A stretch of 54,597 nucleotides of DNA from Eubacterium sp. (GCA_017634555.1 JAGBNF010000021.1:1-54597); one strand, 5' to 3'; shown: positions 7,317 through 17,181, numbered from the stretch's first letter. The notes: generated by a model from the letters alone, not told the origin. Numbers and translations: made by a program.

Positions 7317-8159
7317 TTATCCCTTCTGTTTCAAATGAAGTCTGACTAATTTATCCTTTACACGGATTTCGGTAATCATATCTTTTATCAGCAGCTCTAA
7401 AGCACTGCCTTCACTATAATTCGCCTGCTCGGCATAATCCACCCTGTTATCCCGCATCAGCCCATCCGCTGTGGCTTTCTTCTTTCCCTGGAAAACAGCA
7501 ATGGAATATCCTCCGTTGTTCTTCACCAGCTTCATACACGGAACGTCAGTAAGTCCGTCCGCAATATATATCATATTCCTGAAGGGAACCCTTCTTTCAT
7601 CCTCCGGAATATAATCATTCAATGTCTTGTCATCGGAAAGATCCGATACACCTTTATTAATCCTGAAGAGGAACTGTGTCTTAGTCGTATAATTTACAAC
7701 ATTCTTAGGCCAGCACGCAATACCGTTTACGTCGTACATATATTCGCATGCGAAAATCTCTGTGAATTCCTTTGCGATGGCTGAACCCTCTATGATCTCC
7801 TTAAGCCCCGACGATATTATATAATGTTCTATCTTTACGCCGTTTTCTTCACCGAATTTATTGATCCTCTCAAACCAGGTTTCGACGCCCTTTATAAACT
7901 TAAGCTTCTTGCCCAGTTCAACGAAATCCTGCCTGTGAATACTCATATCATTCTTCTTTGCCGCGTCGATCATCTCATACATATATGCAAGGACCGGATC
8001 CATCTGCTCACCTTTGGCAAGGGAATTCGACTTGCTCCAGAACTGTTCCTCGGACATACCGACACTCTTTATGAATGAATATTCCTGCATATTCTTGGTA
8101 CACAGCGTTTTGTCAAAATCATACATTATGGCAATTACAGGTTTATCTGTTTTTTTCAT
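7317..8159 (-). CDS. HAD-superfamily phosphatase
   Basis: A 280-residue HAD hydrolase. Motif I is YDFDKTLC near the N-terminus, the motif II Ser is in HYIISSGL, and motif IV is YIADGLTDVPCM. This resembles the phosphoserine-phosphatase-like (type I) branch with a helical cap. The ATG at 8159 is chosen over a GTG two codons upstream because AGAGG lies about 5 nt before it. It sits between a MATE exporter and a Na/Pi transporter with gaps of 24 and 3 nt, so it is co-expressed with both. The substrate cannot be told from sequence. Confidence 0.85.
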   Translation of the reverse strand: MKKTDKPVIAIMYDFDKTLCTKNMQEYSFIKSVGMSEEQFWSKSNSLAKGEQMDPVLAYMYEMIDAAKKNDMSIHRQDFVELGKKLKFIKGVETWFERINKFGEENGVKIEHYIISSGLKEIIEGSAIAKEFTEIFACEYMYDVNGIACWPKNVVNYTTKTQFLFRINKGVSDLSDDKTLNDYIPEDERRVPFRNMIYIADGLTDVPCMKLVKNNGGYSIAVFQGKKKATADGLMRDNRVDYAEQANYSEGSALELLIKDMITEIRVKDKLVRLHLKQKG

Positions 8160-8183
8160 AAGCACCTCTTCTCCAAAACAAAA

Positions 8184-9548
8184 CTATTCACGCATCTTCG
8201 TCAATTCGGATACAGCAAAAGGAATTGTGATAAAAAGTGTAAGCAGGTCTGCAACGCTCTGTGTCATCTCAACTCCCTTGAGCCCAAGCCAGGCAGGCAG
8301 CAGCAGAATGAGAGGTATGAAGAAGATACCGTTTCTTGCCGATGCCGTTATCGAAGCCTTTACTCCCTTTCCGATAGACTGAAGCATCATATTTGTCATA
8401 ACGATCAGCGCGTTGAGCGGGAATACTATGGACTGGAATCTGAGCGCGACCCTACCTACAGCCACAACATCCTCGTCATTCCTGAAAAATGCTATTATCT
8501 CCGGTGCATAAATAAAGCACGCCACTGCAATGATCGTAAGGAATACCGTTCCCCATTTTACACAGAACCAGAAGCCTTCACGCACTCTTGACTTAAGTCC
8601 GGCTCCGTAATTAAAGGAGCATACAGGCTGAAAGCCCTGACCGAAGCCTATAAGTGCAGAAGAAAGCAGCAGCATTACTCTCGTAACTATCGACATACCT
8701 GCTATGGCTGCCTCGCCGCCACAGCTGCCGGCAGCTCTGTTCATAAGTATTGCCGCAAGTGCTGCAAGTCCCTGTCTGAAAAGGGATGGAATTCCTCCGT
8801 TTATTATTTCCTTGATGAAATGTCCGTTTATATGGACATCCTTCAGTCGGAGTCTTATATTCCCTCCTCGTCTGCTTCCTATAAGCAGTATAAAGAAGCT
8901 GGTTATCTGACCGGAAACGGTGGCTATCGCCGCTCCCTTGATTCCCATTCCGAGGGTCAGTATCATAAGCGGATCCAGAAAAATGTTGATTATCGCTCCG
9001 GACACAAGGCCTATCATAGCATAAACCGCACTTCCCTGAAACCTCAGCTGATTGTTGATAACAAACTGGCACATCATAAAAGGTGCACCGATCAGTATTA
9101 TCCTGCCGTAATCCGCAGTCATTGCATAGGTTTCGGCAGATACCTCACCCGTTGCAAAGAACCGGATCAGCTCATTTATAAATATATTTCCCAGCACTGC
9201 AAAGACGATACCCGTCATCATAGCAAGCATGAAGCCTGTGGATGCCATCTTGGATGCCTCTTCCTTCTTATCTGCACCGAGCATTCTCGAAAGATAATTA
9301 CCCGATCCGTGTCCGAAGAGAAATCCCACCGCCTGTATTATGGACATCAGCGGAAAGACTATTCCTACCGCCGCGGTCGCTCTTGTGGCATTGACGGGAA
9401 TCTGGCCGACAAAATATGTATCAGCCGAGTTATAAAGTCCCGTTACCAGCATACTGATTATTGTCGGTATCGCAAGCATCGTTATCAGCTTCGGCACGGG
9501 AGTCTGTGTCATATATTCGTATTTATTCTTTTTAGCACTACCTAACAT
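8184..9548 (-). CDS. MATE family efflux transporter
   Basis: About 454 residues with twelve predicted membrane segments and MATE hallmarks (KLITMLAIPTIISMLV, YNSADTYFVGQI near the N-terminus). Such proteins export cationic drugs or metabolites using a Na+ or H+ gradient. The start is taken at the Met of MLGSAKKNKYEYM, with GGAAG nine nt upstream. An in-frame ATG at 9572, one nt after the stop of the preceding HAD gene, is possible and would mean strict coupling. It is flanked on both sides by HAD phosphatases on the same strand. Confidence 0.92.
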   Translation of the reverse strand: MLGSAKKNKYEYMTQTPVPKLITMLAIPTIISMLVTGLYNSADTYFVGQIPVNATRATAAVGIVFPLMSIIQAVGFLFGHGSGNYLSRMLGADKKEEASKMASTGFMLAMMTGIVFAVLGNIFINELIRFFATGEVSAETYAMTADYGRIILIGAPFMMCQFVINNQLRFQGSAVYAMIGLVSGAIINIFLDPLMILTLGMGIKGAAIATVSGQITSFFILLIGSRRGGNIRLRLKDVHINGHFIKEIINGGIPSLFRQGLAALAAILMNRAAGSCGGEAAIAGMSIVTRVMLLLSSALIGFGQGFQPVCSFNYGAGLKSRVREGFWFCVKWGTVFLTIIAVACFIYAPEIIAFFRNDEDVVAVGRVALRFQSIVFPLNALIVMTNMMLQSIGKGVKASITASARNGIFFIPLILLLPAWLGLKGVEMTQSVADLLTLFITIPFAVSELTKMRE

Positions 9549-9573
9549 TTTGCTAATCTTCCATTCCGGCATG

Positions 9574-10221
9574 TTATGCCTGAATTATGTATTCTGCGGC
9601 CTCAAGAAGATTATCCGCTCTTTTTACGATATGCTTCCAATCCTCTTCATCCGGTTCCGTTATATCCGGAATCATAATGACCTTGCAGCCGGCCGCATCC
9701 GCTGCCTTTACACCGTTCGGTGCATCCTCTATAGCAAAGGCATCCGAAGGAGAGACATTCATCCTGCTGCAGGCATAGAGATATACGTCCGGCGCAGGCT
9801 TACCCTGTGCCACCGAACGTGCACTTATCAGCTCATCAAAATACTCGCGAAGTCCGGCTCTTTCCAGATATTCCTCTGTCCTGTCGAGCCTTGTCGCAGT
9901 CGCGACTCCCAGCCTTACTCCGTTCTCCTTAAGGAAAGTCAGGGCCTCAACCGCAGTCGGCTTTACCTGAAGCTCAATTTCCTTCATGACGGGATCCATC
10001 AGTTCCTTACGACGATTTCTTATCTCATCATACGCTTCCGCCGAACCCGTCAGCTGCTCCGCCAGCTTTACCGCAAAGCTGTGTCCCAGGCTTCTGAACA
10101 GGAGCATATCCTTCTCCGTCAGATCATAGCCCAGCTCCTTCGCGGAAATGTTCCAGTATTTCTGATATATCTTCTCGGTATCGATCAAGGTACCGTCCAT
10201 GTCAAAAATTGCTGTTTTCAC
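9574..10221 (-). CDS. HAD phosphatase, beta-phosphoglucomutase-like
   Basis: A 215-residue HAD hydrolase of the beta-phosphoglucomutase/phosphatase branch. Motif I is FDMDGTLIDTE, motif II is ATATR, motif III includes GKPAPDVYL, and motif IV is AIEDAPNGVKAA. Translation starts at GTG 10221, whose G is shared with the TAG stop of the upstream RyR gene, so the two are tightly coupled. It probably dephosphorylates a small sugar phosphate or nucleotide; the substrate is unknown. Confidence 0.9.
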   Translation of the reverse strand: MKTAIFDMDGTLIDTEKIYQKYWNISAKELGYDLTEKDMLLFRSLGHSFAVKLAEQLTGSAEAYDEIRNRRKELMDPVMKEIELQVKPTAVEALTFLKENGVRLGVATATRLDRTEEYLERAGLREYFDELISARSVAQGKPAPDVYLYACSRMNVSPSDAFAIEDAPNGVKAADAAGCKVIMIPDITEPDEEDWKHIVKRADNLLEAAEYIIQA

Positions 10222-11975
10222 TATATTGTACCAACCTTGCTGTCCTTACGTTTCTCATCATCATCCATCTCGTCATATTCCAGAAGATCATGATGCATCT
10301 TGCCCAGATTATTTCTCGAACTCTTATCATGGGAACCACTGTAAATGTATCCCTCAGATCTCATATATGCATTCCATCTGCGGTGTTCGAGCTTCTCAAT
10401 TGCGATTCTCTCCTCATCGGTCATATCATCATCAGCCTTTTCAGCTCCCTGAATATGGCAGTGGATACGCGCTCTCATGTGTATCGCAGACGCAACAGAC
10501 GACTGATAATTATATTCATATCTCCAGAAGTCTTCTTCCTTACCCCACTTGAGATGTCTTTCAAGAGCTTCACTCTCAAGATCGGAATTAATGATTACAT
10601 CCTCGGTGAAGGAAGACTCCACATCTCCGATAAAATCGATATCATACGGCTCACCGCTATAATTTGTGATGCCCTCCAGAGCCTTCTTCTCATATGAGCT
10701 TCTTACCACCGCCTGAATCAGAGGCTTGATATTCATACGCTCAAAAAGCATTCTGAGATTTACTGCAGTACGTATATTTGCTTCATCCGAGCCGAGTGCT
10801 ACAAAGGCAAATGTGGTCTTTGTCAGCTTGGCTATATCATCCGCAAAGGTCTTTGTCATAACATCAACTCCCGGATGTATGGTTATATCATAATTTGCAA
10901 GCTCCGGCATAGCTCCCCAGAATTTATCTGCCGCCAGAGGATTTTCATCGAAGGCATCTATCTTTATCCTGTAGCCGTCCATCTGACAGTACCAGATAAA
11001 GCCCTTCAGCATTTCACTTCCGTGTCCTCCGAGTCCGACGAATACTACGGAAATATCCTTTACACCATCCTCTGCAGCGAGAGCATTATCGAAAATCTTT
11101 CCGCCGTCATCATACAGGTTTCTGTTAACCAGAGATCTTATCTCGTTTACTCTGCGGACCTTCATCTTTCCGTGATCCATCTTCGCAAGAAGCAGCTCAC
11201 TCTCGACTCCCGTAGAGAAAACGTAAAGCCGTACATTTTCCCTATTCCTGTAATTCTCGATTATCTTCAGACCCTGGATCATGTTGCAGTTCTCATCCTC
11301 ATCAATGGAGAAGAAGTTGATCGCAGCCTTCTTGTAATGATTCTTGAAGTTGATTGCCAGAATATCCTTTGTGAAGCAGATAGCCTTTATAGCCTTTGCT
11401 CTCTCCAGGTATTCCGACTGTCTCTCATCATCGTCATCGGTAAGTCCCGTATAAACGATAAGGGCTCTCATGTGCTTTTTCTTTATATCTCTTCCCAGCG
11501 CAAGCGTCTTCTCACTGAGTTCGGAGAAAATATACACATCGCTGAAATAATGATTTATATACTTGATAAATGCGGTCGCATTTCTGAAGAACGAAAGCAG
11601 GAATACGAAGGACATGATCGGTGCGAGTACATAGAAAATCGAAAGAAGGATATAGTATGTATGCGCCAGCCATTCCTGAGGGCATTTCAGTGTTTCGGAT
11701 ATCAGCTCTGTTTCGCCCTCTATAACGAATATCTGTATCGTGCTGAAGAGCGAGAAAAGAAATGTCTGAAACGGGGAATGAACCTCATCCGATATAAGGC
11801 TGTTCTGAACCGGGATCAGAAGCAGAAGGGCAGAGATAAAAACACCTCCAAACATCATATTGAAAGGTGTCAGTACTCTTCCGCTCTTATATTTTCCGTT
11901 TCGTAGCATAAGCGCCATGACCGCCGCAAAAACGATCACGGATATTGAAATTATAAAACAGACAGTCCAGATCAT
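10221..11975 (-). CDS. Membrane protein with TrkA-N-like Rossmann fold and C-terminal RyR domain
   Basis: 584 residues. The N-terminal 135 residues hold about four membrane segments. Two cytoplasmic Rossmann-like parts follow, the second beginning FVGLGGHGSEM (about 311), as in TrkA-N/RCK domains that sense NAD(H) or related nucleotides on K+ channels. The C-terminal 75 residues match the ryanodine-receptor repeat (LEHRRWNAYMRSEGY, about 527-541, then HHDLLEYDEMDDDEKRKD). Bacterial RyR domains have been described fused to such channel or nucleotide-sensor modules. GGAGG lies upstream of the ATG. It heads a five-gene operon with two HADs, a MATE exporter and a Na/Pi transporter. It is likely a ligand-gated ion-flux protein; the ligand is unknown and an ADP-ribose-like molecule is only a guess. 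Confidence 0.75.
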   Translation of the reverse strand: MIWTVCFIISISVIVFAAVMALMLRNGKYKSGRVLTPFNMMFGGVFISALLLLIPVQNSLISDEVHSPFQTFLFSLFSTIQIFVIEGETELISETLKCPQEWLAHTYYILLSIFYVLAPIMSFVFLLSFFRNATAFIKYINHYFSDVYIFSELSEKTLALGRDIKKKHMRALIVYTGLTDDDDERQSEYLERAKAIKAICFTKDILAINFKNHYKKAAINFFSIDEDENCNMIQGLKIIENYRNRENVRLYVFSTGVESELLLAKMDHGKMKVRRVNEIRSLVNRNLYDDGGKIFDNALAAEDGVKDISVVFVGLGGHGSEMLKGFIWYCQMDGYRIKIDAFDENPLAADKFWGAMPELANYDITIHPGVDVMTKTFADDIAKLTKTTFAFVALGSDEANIRTAVNLRMLFERMNIKPLIQAVVRSSYEKKALEGITNYSGEPYDIDFIGDVESSFTEDVIINSDLESEALERHLKWGKEEDFWRYEYNYQSSVASAIHMRARIHCHIQGAEKADDDMTDEERIAIEKLEHRRWNAYMRSEGYIYSGSHDKSSRNNLGKMHHDLLEYDEMDDDEKRKDSKVGTI

Positions 11976-12025
11976 TTCGAAAGTCCTCCACCGTAAATTA
12001 TACGTTTTTTACAGGGTTTTGTAAA

Positions 12026-12057
12026 CAAAAAGAGCCTCCCTTTCGGTAAGGCTCTCT
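12026..12057 (-). terminator. Rho-independent terminator after the ABC exporter operon
   Basis: AGAGCCT with an inner CC/GG pair around a GAAA loop and the complementary AGGCTCT are followed on the minus strand by TTTTTG. It separates the epimerase-to-ABC operon from the RyR operon. Confidence 0.85.
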
Positions 12058-12089
12058 CAGTATTTATAAGGTATTTCACTGTATCTGTG

Positions 12090-14252
12090 TCAGGCCATCT
12101 GCGCCGTGAACAGGTTATAATATATACCCTTTTTCTCCAGCAGCTCACTGTGTGTTCCGATTTCTGCGATCCTGTGTCCGTCTATGACCATGATCCTGTC
12201 GGCATTGTTAAGCGTTGAAAGCCTGTGTGCTATGGCAAATGTGGTCTTTCCCGCTGTAAGTCTCTCCAGCGCCTTCTGTATCATGAATTCGCTCTCCGTA
12301 TCAAGACTGGCCGTAGCCTCATCCAGAATAAGGAGACGCGGATCCGGAAGAATGGCTCTGGCAATGGCTATTCTCTGGCGCTCACCGCCCGAAAGCGTAT
12401 AGCCCTTCTCTCCCACATAGGTATTATATCCGTCCGGAAGCTTGCTTATGAAGTCATGTGCATTTGCAAGCTTTGCGGCCCTGATTATCTCAGGGATCGT
12501 AGCATCCGGCTTCGAGAACCTGATGTTATCTATGATCGTTCCCGAGAACAGGAAGGTTTCCTGAAGCACTACACCCAGCTGTGAATGGTACGAGTGCCTG
12601 CTTATCTCCTTCATATCGGTTCCATCCACCAGGATACGTCCGTCATCTATCTCATAAAGTCCCATCAGAAGGTTGATGAGTGTTGATTTACCCGTACCCG
12701 AAGCACCGACGATTCCTATCATCTCACCCGGCCTTACCACTGCATTTATATCCTCAAGAACAGGCTGGTAGGACTTATATCCGAAGGTTGCGTGGTCAAA
12801 TGTGATTTCACCCTTAATGTCCACATCATGAACCTTTGTGGCATCCTCCTCGGTAACCTCCTGTGCCAGAACGTCATAGATACGCTCCAGACAGCTTGTA
12901 AGTCTCGATACCTCTCTCGGAAGTCTTCCCATCCATCCAACATACTGGAACAGAAGGAGTGTATAGGTAATGAACTGATACAGCTCACCAACCGACATCT
13001 TATCCGAGAAAACATCCATTCCACCGAAATATACAACTATGACCAGTCCCATTCCCATCAGGAATGAAACGATAAAATCAAACATTGCCCAGAATCGGTC
13101 ATTTCTCTTCTGTATCGATGCAAATTCTCCGGCAAGAACCTTGAACCTTTCGGATTCCTGCTTCTCCTTGCCGTAGCTTTTTACGACTCTCATACCTGAT
13201 ATGACATCCTGAAGGTCGCTGGCCACGTCATCATTCTTCTTGAACTGAAGATGGAATATCCTGTCTATGGTCTTTCTCAGACCTATCATTACAGCCGAAA
13301 CGATAGGCACGAAGATAAACGTAAGCAGCGCCAGCTTCACATTTATGATAAGCATGAAGATGACATCCCAGATAAAAATGAAAAGTATCGCAAAAAGGTT
13401 ACAGAATACATCCTCCATGAACTCACGGATGAATCTGGTATCCTCGGTAATCCTGTTAAGCAGCTCTCCCGGTCTTCTGTCATTTATAAAGGACAGCGGA
13501 AGTCTCTGATATTTGTTGAAAAGCTCAACTCTGAGATCTGCGGATATCTTGGCTCCCAGCTTTGCCGATGCGTTGCTCTTAAGTATATTTATAATAACAA
13601 TGGCTGCACTGAGTGAAAACATCAATGCCAGAAATCCCAGGGCCTGACGCATTCCGCCGCCTTCCTTCAGCACATCATTTATGAGACGCTTCTGAATTTC
13701 CGGATTAAGCAGCGTGGTCACGGCAACAAGTACCATCAGAAAGAAAACTCCCAGGAACTCCTTCTTATACGGTCTTGCCATCTTGATGAAAACGCTGAGA
13801 AATCCTCCCTCTCCCGAACACTTCGGGCACTTCTTCGTTCCCGGTATAGCGCGTCCGCACTTAGGACAGATCTTCTCGTATTCGTTACTCTCAACCTCCT
13901 CATATCTTCCCGATATAAGAATGTTTATTCCTCTCGCAACATAAGCAAATCGGCTCAGATGCTTTGAAGAATAATGTACCAGCACCGTTTCAACGTTCTT
14001 GTATCTGCCTGTCAGGATTCCTCCTCCGACTCCCGGCTCTGCCGTAACGGATTCAAAATCCTTTATATCATATATTTTTTTGTCCTCACCGCTGAAAATA
14101 TATATCTTTCGTGTCGTTACCACGAGGTAGGAGCTGTCGGTAAAATTTCCCTGCTTATCTATATCCACAGGTACCGCATAATAGATCCTCTCATCGTTGT
14201 CCAACGTCACTGCCTTCTCGATATTCAGCGGCAGCATATAACGTAATATCAT
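12090..14252 (-). CDS. ABC half-exporter with N-terminal PH-like domain and zinc ribbon
   Basis: 720 residues. An N-terminal beta-rich domain (about 1-125) is followed by a zinc ribbon (CPKCGRAIPGTKKCPKC, about 133-149). Then come six membrane helices of the ABC_membrane type (about 165-440) and an ATPase domain. The ATPase motifs are complete: Walker A GASGTGKST (about 517), signature LSGGERQR, Walker B LLILDEATASLD and a switch His. The start at 14252 has GAGG 8 nt upstream; the frame is open further but without a site. It lies 57 nt after a DUF1854 gene and a second half-exporter, so the two probably form a heterodimer. NCBI names link DUF1854 and such ABC proteins to cyanophycin metabolism, but no cphA or cphB is seen here. 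Confidence 0.9.
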   Translation of the reverse strand: MILRYMLPLNIEKAVTLDNDERIYYAVPVDIDKQGNFTDSSYLVVTTRKIYIFSGEDKKIYDIKDFESVTAEPGVGGGILTGRYKNVETVLVHYSSKHLSRFAYVARGINILISGRYEEVESNEYEKICPKCGRAIPGTKKCPKCSGEGGFLSVFIKMARPYKKEFLGVFFLMVLVAVTTLLNPEIQKRLINDVLKEGGGMRQALGFLALMFSLSAAIVIINILKSNASAKLGAKISADLRVELFNKYQRLPLSFINDRRPGELLNRITEDTRFIREFMEDVFCNLFAILFIFIWDVIFMLIINVKLALLTFIFVPIVSAVMIGLRKTIDRIFHLQFKKNDDVASDLQDVISGMRVVKSYGKEKQESERFKVLAGEFASIQKRNDRFWAMFDFIVSFLMGMGLVIVVYFGGMDVFSDKMSVGELYQFITYTLLLFQYVGWMGRLPREVSRLTSCLERIYDVLAQEVTEEDATKVHDVDIKGEITFDHATFGYKSYQPVLEDINAVVRPGEMIGIVGASGTGKSTLINLLMGLYEIDDGRILVDGTDMKEISRHSYHSQLGVVLQETFLFSGTIIDNIRFSKPDATIPEIIRAAKLANAHDFISKLPDGYNTYVGEKGYTLSGGERQRIAIARAILPDPRLLILDEATASLDTESEFMIQKALERLTAGKTTFAIAHRLSTLNNADRIMVIDGHRIAEIGTHSELLEKKGIYYNLFTAQMA

Positions 14253-14309
14253 TTGTAATCCTCTTATACACCGGCAGACTGCCCCTGACGGCCTGCCGCA
14301 CATTTCTAA

Positions 14310-14846
14310 TTACAGGAAAAGATCAAGCATTCGTTTTTCCTTATGTGTCAAGGCATCCACGTTCCTTATCTCGAATCTGTTCTCATCAACATCCAGAATG
14401 ATGAGTCTAGTATCCGAAAGCTTGGTAACCGCATTGGAGCCCATATTTATCGAAAACTTGCACTCTCCCTTGTCTGTCAGCACATGGAAATACGCATAAC
14501 CGTACTCGTCCTTGATGCTGTATATCTTCTCAATGACCGGCGTAAAATAGCTGAGACTTAGCTGACGATTCAGGATTTCCCTAGTCTCCTCCGACAGCTC
14601 ATTCATGTCCTCAATTATTCCGATCTCTCTTCCGCCGTTTTCGTGTTCCCTTATGGAAATGTACCGCTCAGCATCCGAGAACGGAAAAAGCCTGACCACA
14701 TTTACTCTGTCATAATGGACTCCATCATAATCGAGACTTACGAAGCCTCCCTCAGTCTCCTCGAATCTGTCCTTGGCCGTGATCATATGTATAGCCGTCA
14801 TTTCCTCGGCTCTTTTCTCATATATGTTTACTAAATTCTCTGACAT
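14310..14846 (-). CDS. DUF1854 family protein
   Basis: 178 residues, beta-rich, with the DUF1854 pattern (VVRLFPFSDAERYISIR, then GREIGII, LSYFTPVIEKI and a KMLDLFL-like end). The family is almost always encoded beside ABC half-exporters and has been called cyanophycin-metabolism associated; its biochemical role is not established. AGGAGG lies six nt before the ATG. It is placed exactly between two half-exporter genes, suggesting an accessory or regulatory subunit of that exporter. Confidence 0.85.
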   Translation of the reverse strand: MSENLVNIYEKRAEEMTAIHMITAKDRFEETEGGFVSLDYDGVHYDRVNVVRLFPFSDAERYISIREHENGGREIGIIEDMNELSEETREILNRQLSLSYFTPVIEKIYSIKDEYGYAYFHVLTDKGECKFSINMGSNAVTKLSDTRLIILDVDENRFEIRNVDALTHKEKRMLDLFL

Positions 14847-14865
14847 ATCGTCCTCCTAATATCAC

Positions 14866-17130
14866 CTAGAAGCTCATGCTCTGAGCCATAGACTCCTTCT
14901 GAAGAGTGAGCAGATTATGATATATTCCGCCCTCGATCTTTGAAAGCTCCTCCTCGGTACCCTCCTCAACTATGCGGCCGCCGTCGATTACGATAAGCCT
15001 GTCCGCATCACGAAGGGTCGAAAGTCTGTGAGCTATGGAAAGAGTTGTCCTGCCCTGAACCAGATATCTGAGTGAATTCTGGATTGCCTTCTCTGTTTCC
15101 GTATCCACACTGGCTGTAGCCTCATCAAGGATAAGGATCTTAGGATTGGCAAGGATTGCTCTTGCTATGGAAAGTCTCTGTTTCTCACCGCCGGAAAGGT
15201 CCTTTCCCGCAGCACCGATTATGGTGTCATAACCGTCCGGAAGCTTGGATATGAACTCGTGAGCACTTGCCAGCTTTGCCGCACGTATGATGTCTCCTCT
15301 GGTGGCATTCTCGTTTCCGTATGCTATATTCATGGCCACCGATCCCATAAAAATGTATGTATCCTGAGATACCATTGCTACATTTCTTCTGAGATCCGAA
15401 AGCGCCAGATTCTTTACATCCGTACCGTCTATACGGATAGTTCCCTCATTAACGTCATAGAGTCTTGAGATAAGGTTTACCAACGTTGATTTGCCGGCTC
15501 CCGACCTTCCGACTATTCCCAGCATCTCACCTTCTTTTACCTTAAGGTTTATCTCCTTAAGCACAGGTCTTCCGACCTTATATCCAAAGGTTACATTATC
15601 AAGCTCTATCTCGCCTCTCGGCGCATTCAGTCTCACCGGATCCGCCTTCTCCTTGATGCTCGGTATCGCATCGATTATCTCGAAAAGTCTTTCGGCAGAA
15701 TTAATGCTGTCGGACCACATTCTGAATACCCACGCGAAGAAGTTCATCGGTCCGTTAAGCTGCATTACATAGCCTACAAATGTGATAAGTACACCGAGAT
15801 CTATCCTGTGTGTCTTAAGTACGAAGAATACTCCGACTATCCAGATCCAGATACTCGAAACCTCCTGAACCATGTTGTAAAGTATGGCAAATCTGTTTCT
15901 GAGCTTTACGATATTTATCTCCGCATCACAGAGATTCTGATTCGGATGAAGGAATCTCTCCCTCTCCTCATCCTGCTGTCCGAAGGCCTTTACAACTCTC
16001 GCCCCCGTAAGATTATCGTTTGCCTTTCCTGTTACGGCTCTCTCGGCACGATGTCTCTTACCCGAAAGCGTCCAGAGTCCCGGACGAAGCTTGACCGTCA
16101 TGAATACCAGCAGCGGCAGAAGGATGCACGCCACGAGTGCCATCTGCCAGTTAAGTCTGTACATAACGATAAATGTGACTATTATGGTTATTCCATGTAC
16201 GAAGATCATCGGAAGTCCGTCTATAAAGAACGAATAAACCTTCTCCGAATCACTGAGTACTCTTGTCATAAGACCGCCTGTCTGTTTATTTACATAGAAA
16301 TCCAGAGACAGCCTGCTCATTGCATTGAAAACATCCGTTTTAATATCTCTCACCGCCGAACTCGAAACGTTGGCCATGATAAATACCTGGAAATAACTGG
16401 CCAATGCCTGAATGAGTCTTACGCCTACCATTACGACCGCAACCAGAAGCAGTGCCAGAACATATTTTCTTCCGACTCCGAACTGTGCGAGATAGGCATC
16501 ATCCTTCTCGAGAACATGATCGAACAGTACTTTACCTATAAGATAAGGCCATGCGATATTCATGGCCCCGGCTGTAAGATATGTGATGCATAAGAGTATT
16601 ACCTGAATTCTATACTTCACAAAATATTTAAGTGTTCTTTTGAATATTGAACGCTTATTCTTTTTGCTTGTATCTTCCTCTTCCTGTTCCTCTTCATCAT
16701 CCTCTTCGACTGTTATCTCTCCGCCCTTTACGAACGACTTAAGCTGACGGAAGAACACATTCATTTCTTCCTGAAATCTGTTCGTAAATGCTGCAATCTT
16801 CTCAACAACACCGTTATATTCGCCATACAGTACATTTGTTCCTATATAGCTGTCCAGATGGATATGCGCCAGTTTATCAATATCGTAAAACCTGATATCG
16901 TAATCCCTGAATTCCTCATCGGAAAGGTCATCATCACGTTTTACACCCTTAAAATACTTCACGTTATCAGCCGGGAGAAACATGGTGCATATTCCCAGCT
17001 TATCCTTCGTGACAAACGCATATCCACGGATATAATCACCGTCAAATGACAGATCTATGGGACTGTGAAGAAGTATATCCGCTTCCTCGATATTATAGGT
17101 CTTAAGCTGCCCCAGGACCCTTTTTGTCAT
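14866..17130 (-). CDS. ABC half-exporter with N-terminal accessory domain and acidic linker
   Basis: 754 residues. An N-terminal domain of about 135 residues, similar in style to that of the partner gene, is followed by an acidic linker (EEDDEEEQEEED, about 140). Then come six membrane helices (about 165-470) and a full ATPase domain: Walker A GRSGAGKST (about 543), signature LSGGEKQR, Walker B ILILDEATASVD. The ATG at 17130 is used because AGGAAAAC precedes it; a TTG six codons upstream is unlikely. It probably pairs with the half-exporter encoded two genes downstream. The substrate is unknown; neighbouring envelope genes suggest a cell-surface or glycopolymer-related compound. Confidence 0.9.
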   Translation of the reverse strand: MTKRVLGQLKTYNIEEADILLHSPIDLSFDGDYIRGYAFVTKDKLGICTMFLPADNVKYFKGVKRDDDLSDEEFRDYDIRFYDIDKLAHIHLDSYIGTNVLYGEYNGVVEKIAAFTNRFQEEMNVFFRQLKSFVKGGEITVEEDDEEEQEEEDTSKKNKRSIFKRTLKYFVKYRIQVILLCITYLTAGAMNIAWPYLIGKVLFDHVLEKDDAYLAQFGVGRKYVLALLLVAVVMVGVRLIQALASYFQVFIMANVSSSAVRDIKTDVFNAMSRLSLDFYVNKQTGGLMTRVLSDSEKVYSFFIDGLPMIFVHGITIIVTFIVMYRLNWQMALVACILLPLLVFMTVKLRPGLWTLSGKRHRAERAVTGKANDNLTGARVVKAFGQQDEERERFLHPNQNLCDAEINIVKLRNRFAILYNMVQEVSSIWIWIVGVFFVLKTHRIDLGVLITFVGYVMQLNGPMNFFAWVFRMWSDSINSAERLFEIIDAIPSIKEKADPVRLNAPRGEIELDNVTFGYKVGRPVLKEINLKVKEGEMLGIVGRSGAGKSTLVNLISRLYDVNEGTIRIDGTDVKNLALSDLRRNVAMVSQDTYIFMGSVAMNIAYGNENATRGDIIRAAKLASAHEFISKLPDGYDTIIGAAGKDLSGGEKQRLSIARAILANPKILILDEATASVDTETEKAIQNSLRYLVQGRTTLSIAHRLSTLRDADRLIVIDGGRIVEEGTEEELSKIEGGIYHNLLTLQKESMAQSMSF

Positions 17131-17181
17131 TTTGTTTTCCTGTTTCAAAACCCGTATTACACTCCTTTGATGTCAAAAACA

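Noticed and set aside
8820-9545. Plus-strand open frame of 241 codons
   Set aside because: Antisense to the MATE gene. The product is Tyr/Arg/His-rich without family features, so it is a shadow frame.
10875-11906. Long plus-strand open frame of 343 codons
   Set aside because: It is antisense to the RyR/TrkA-N gene, has no ribosome binding site, and its translation has no recognisable domain. It is a shadow of the minus-strand codon pattern.
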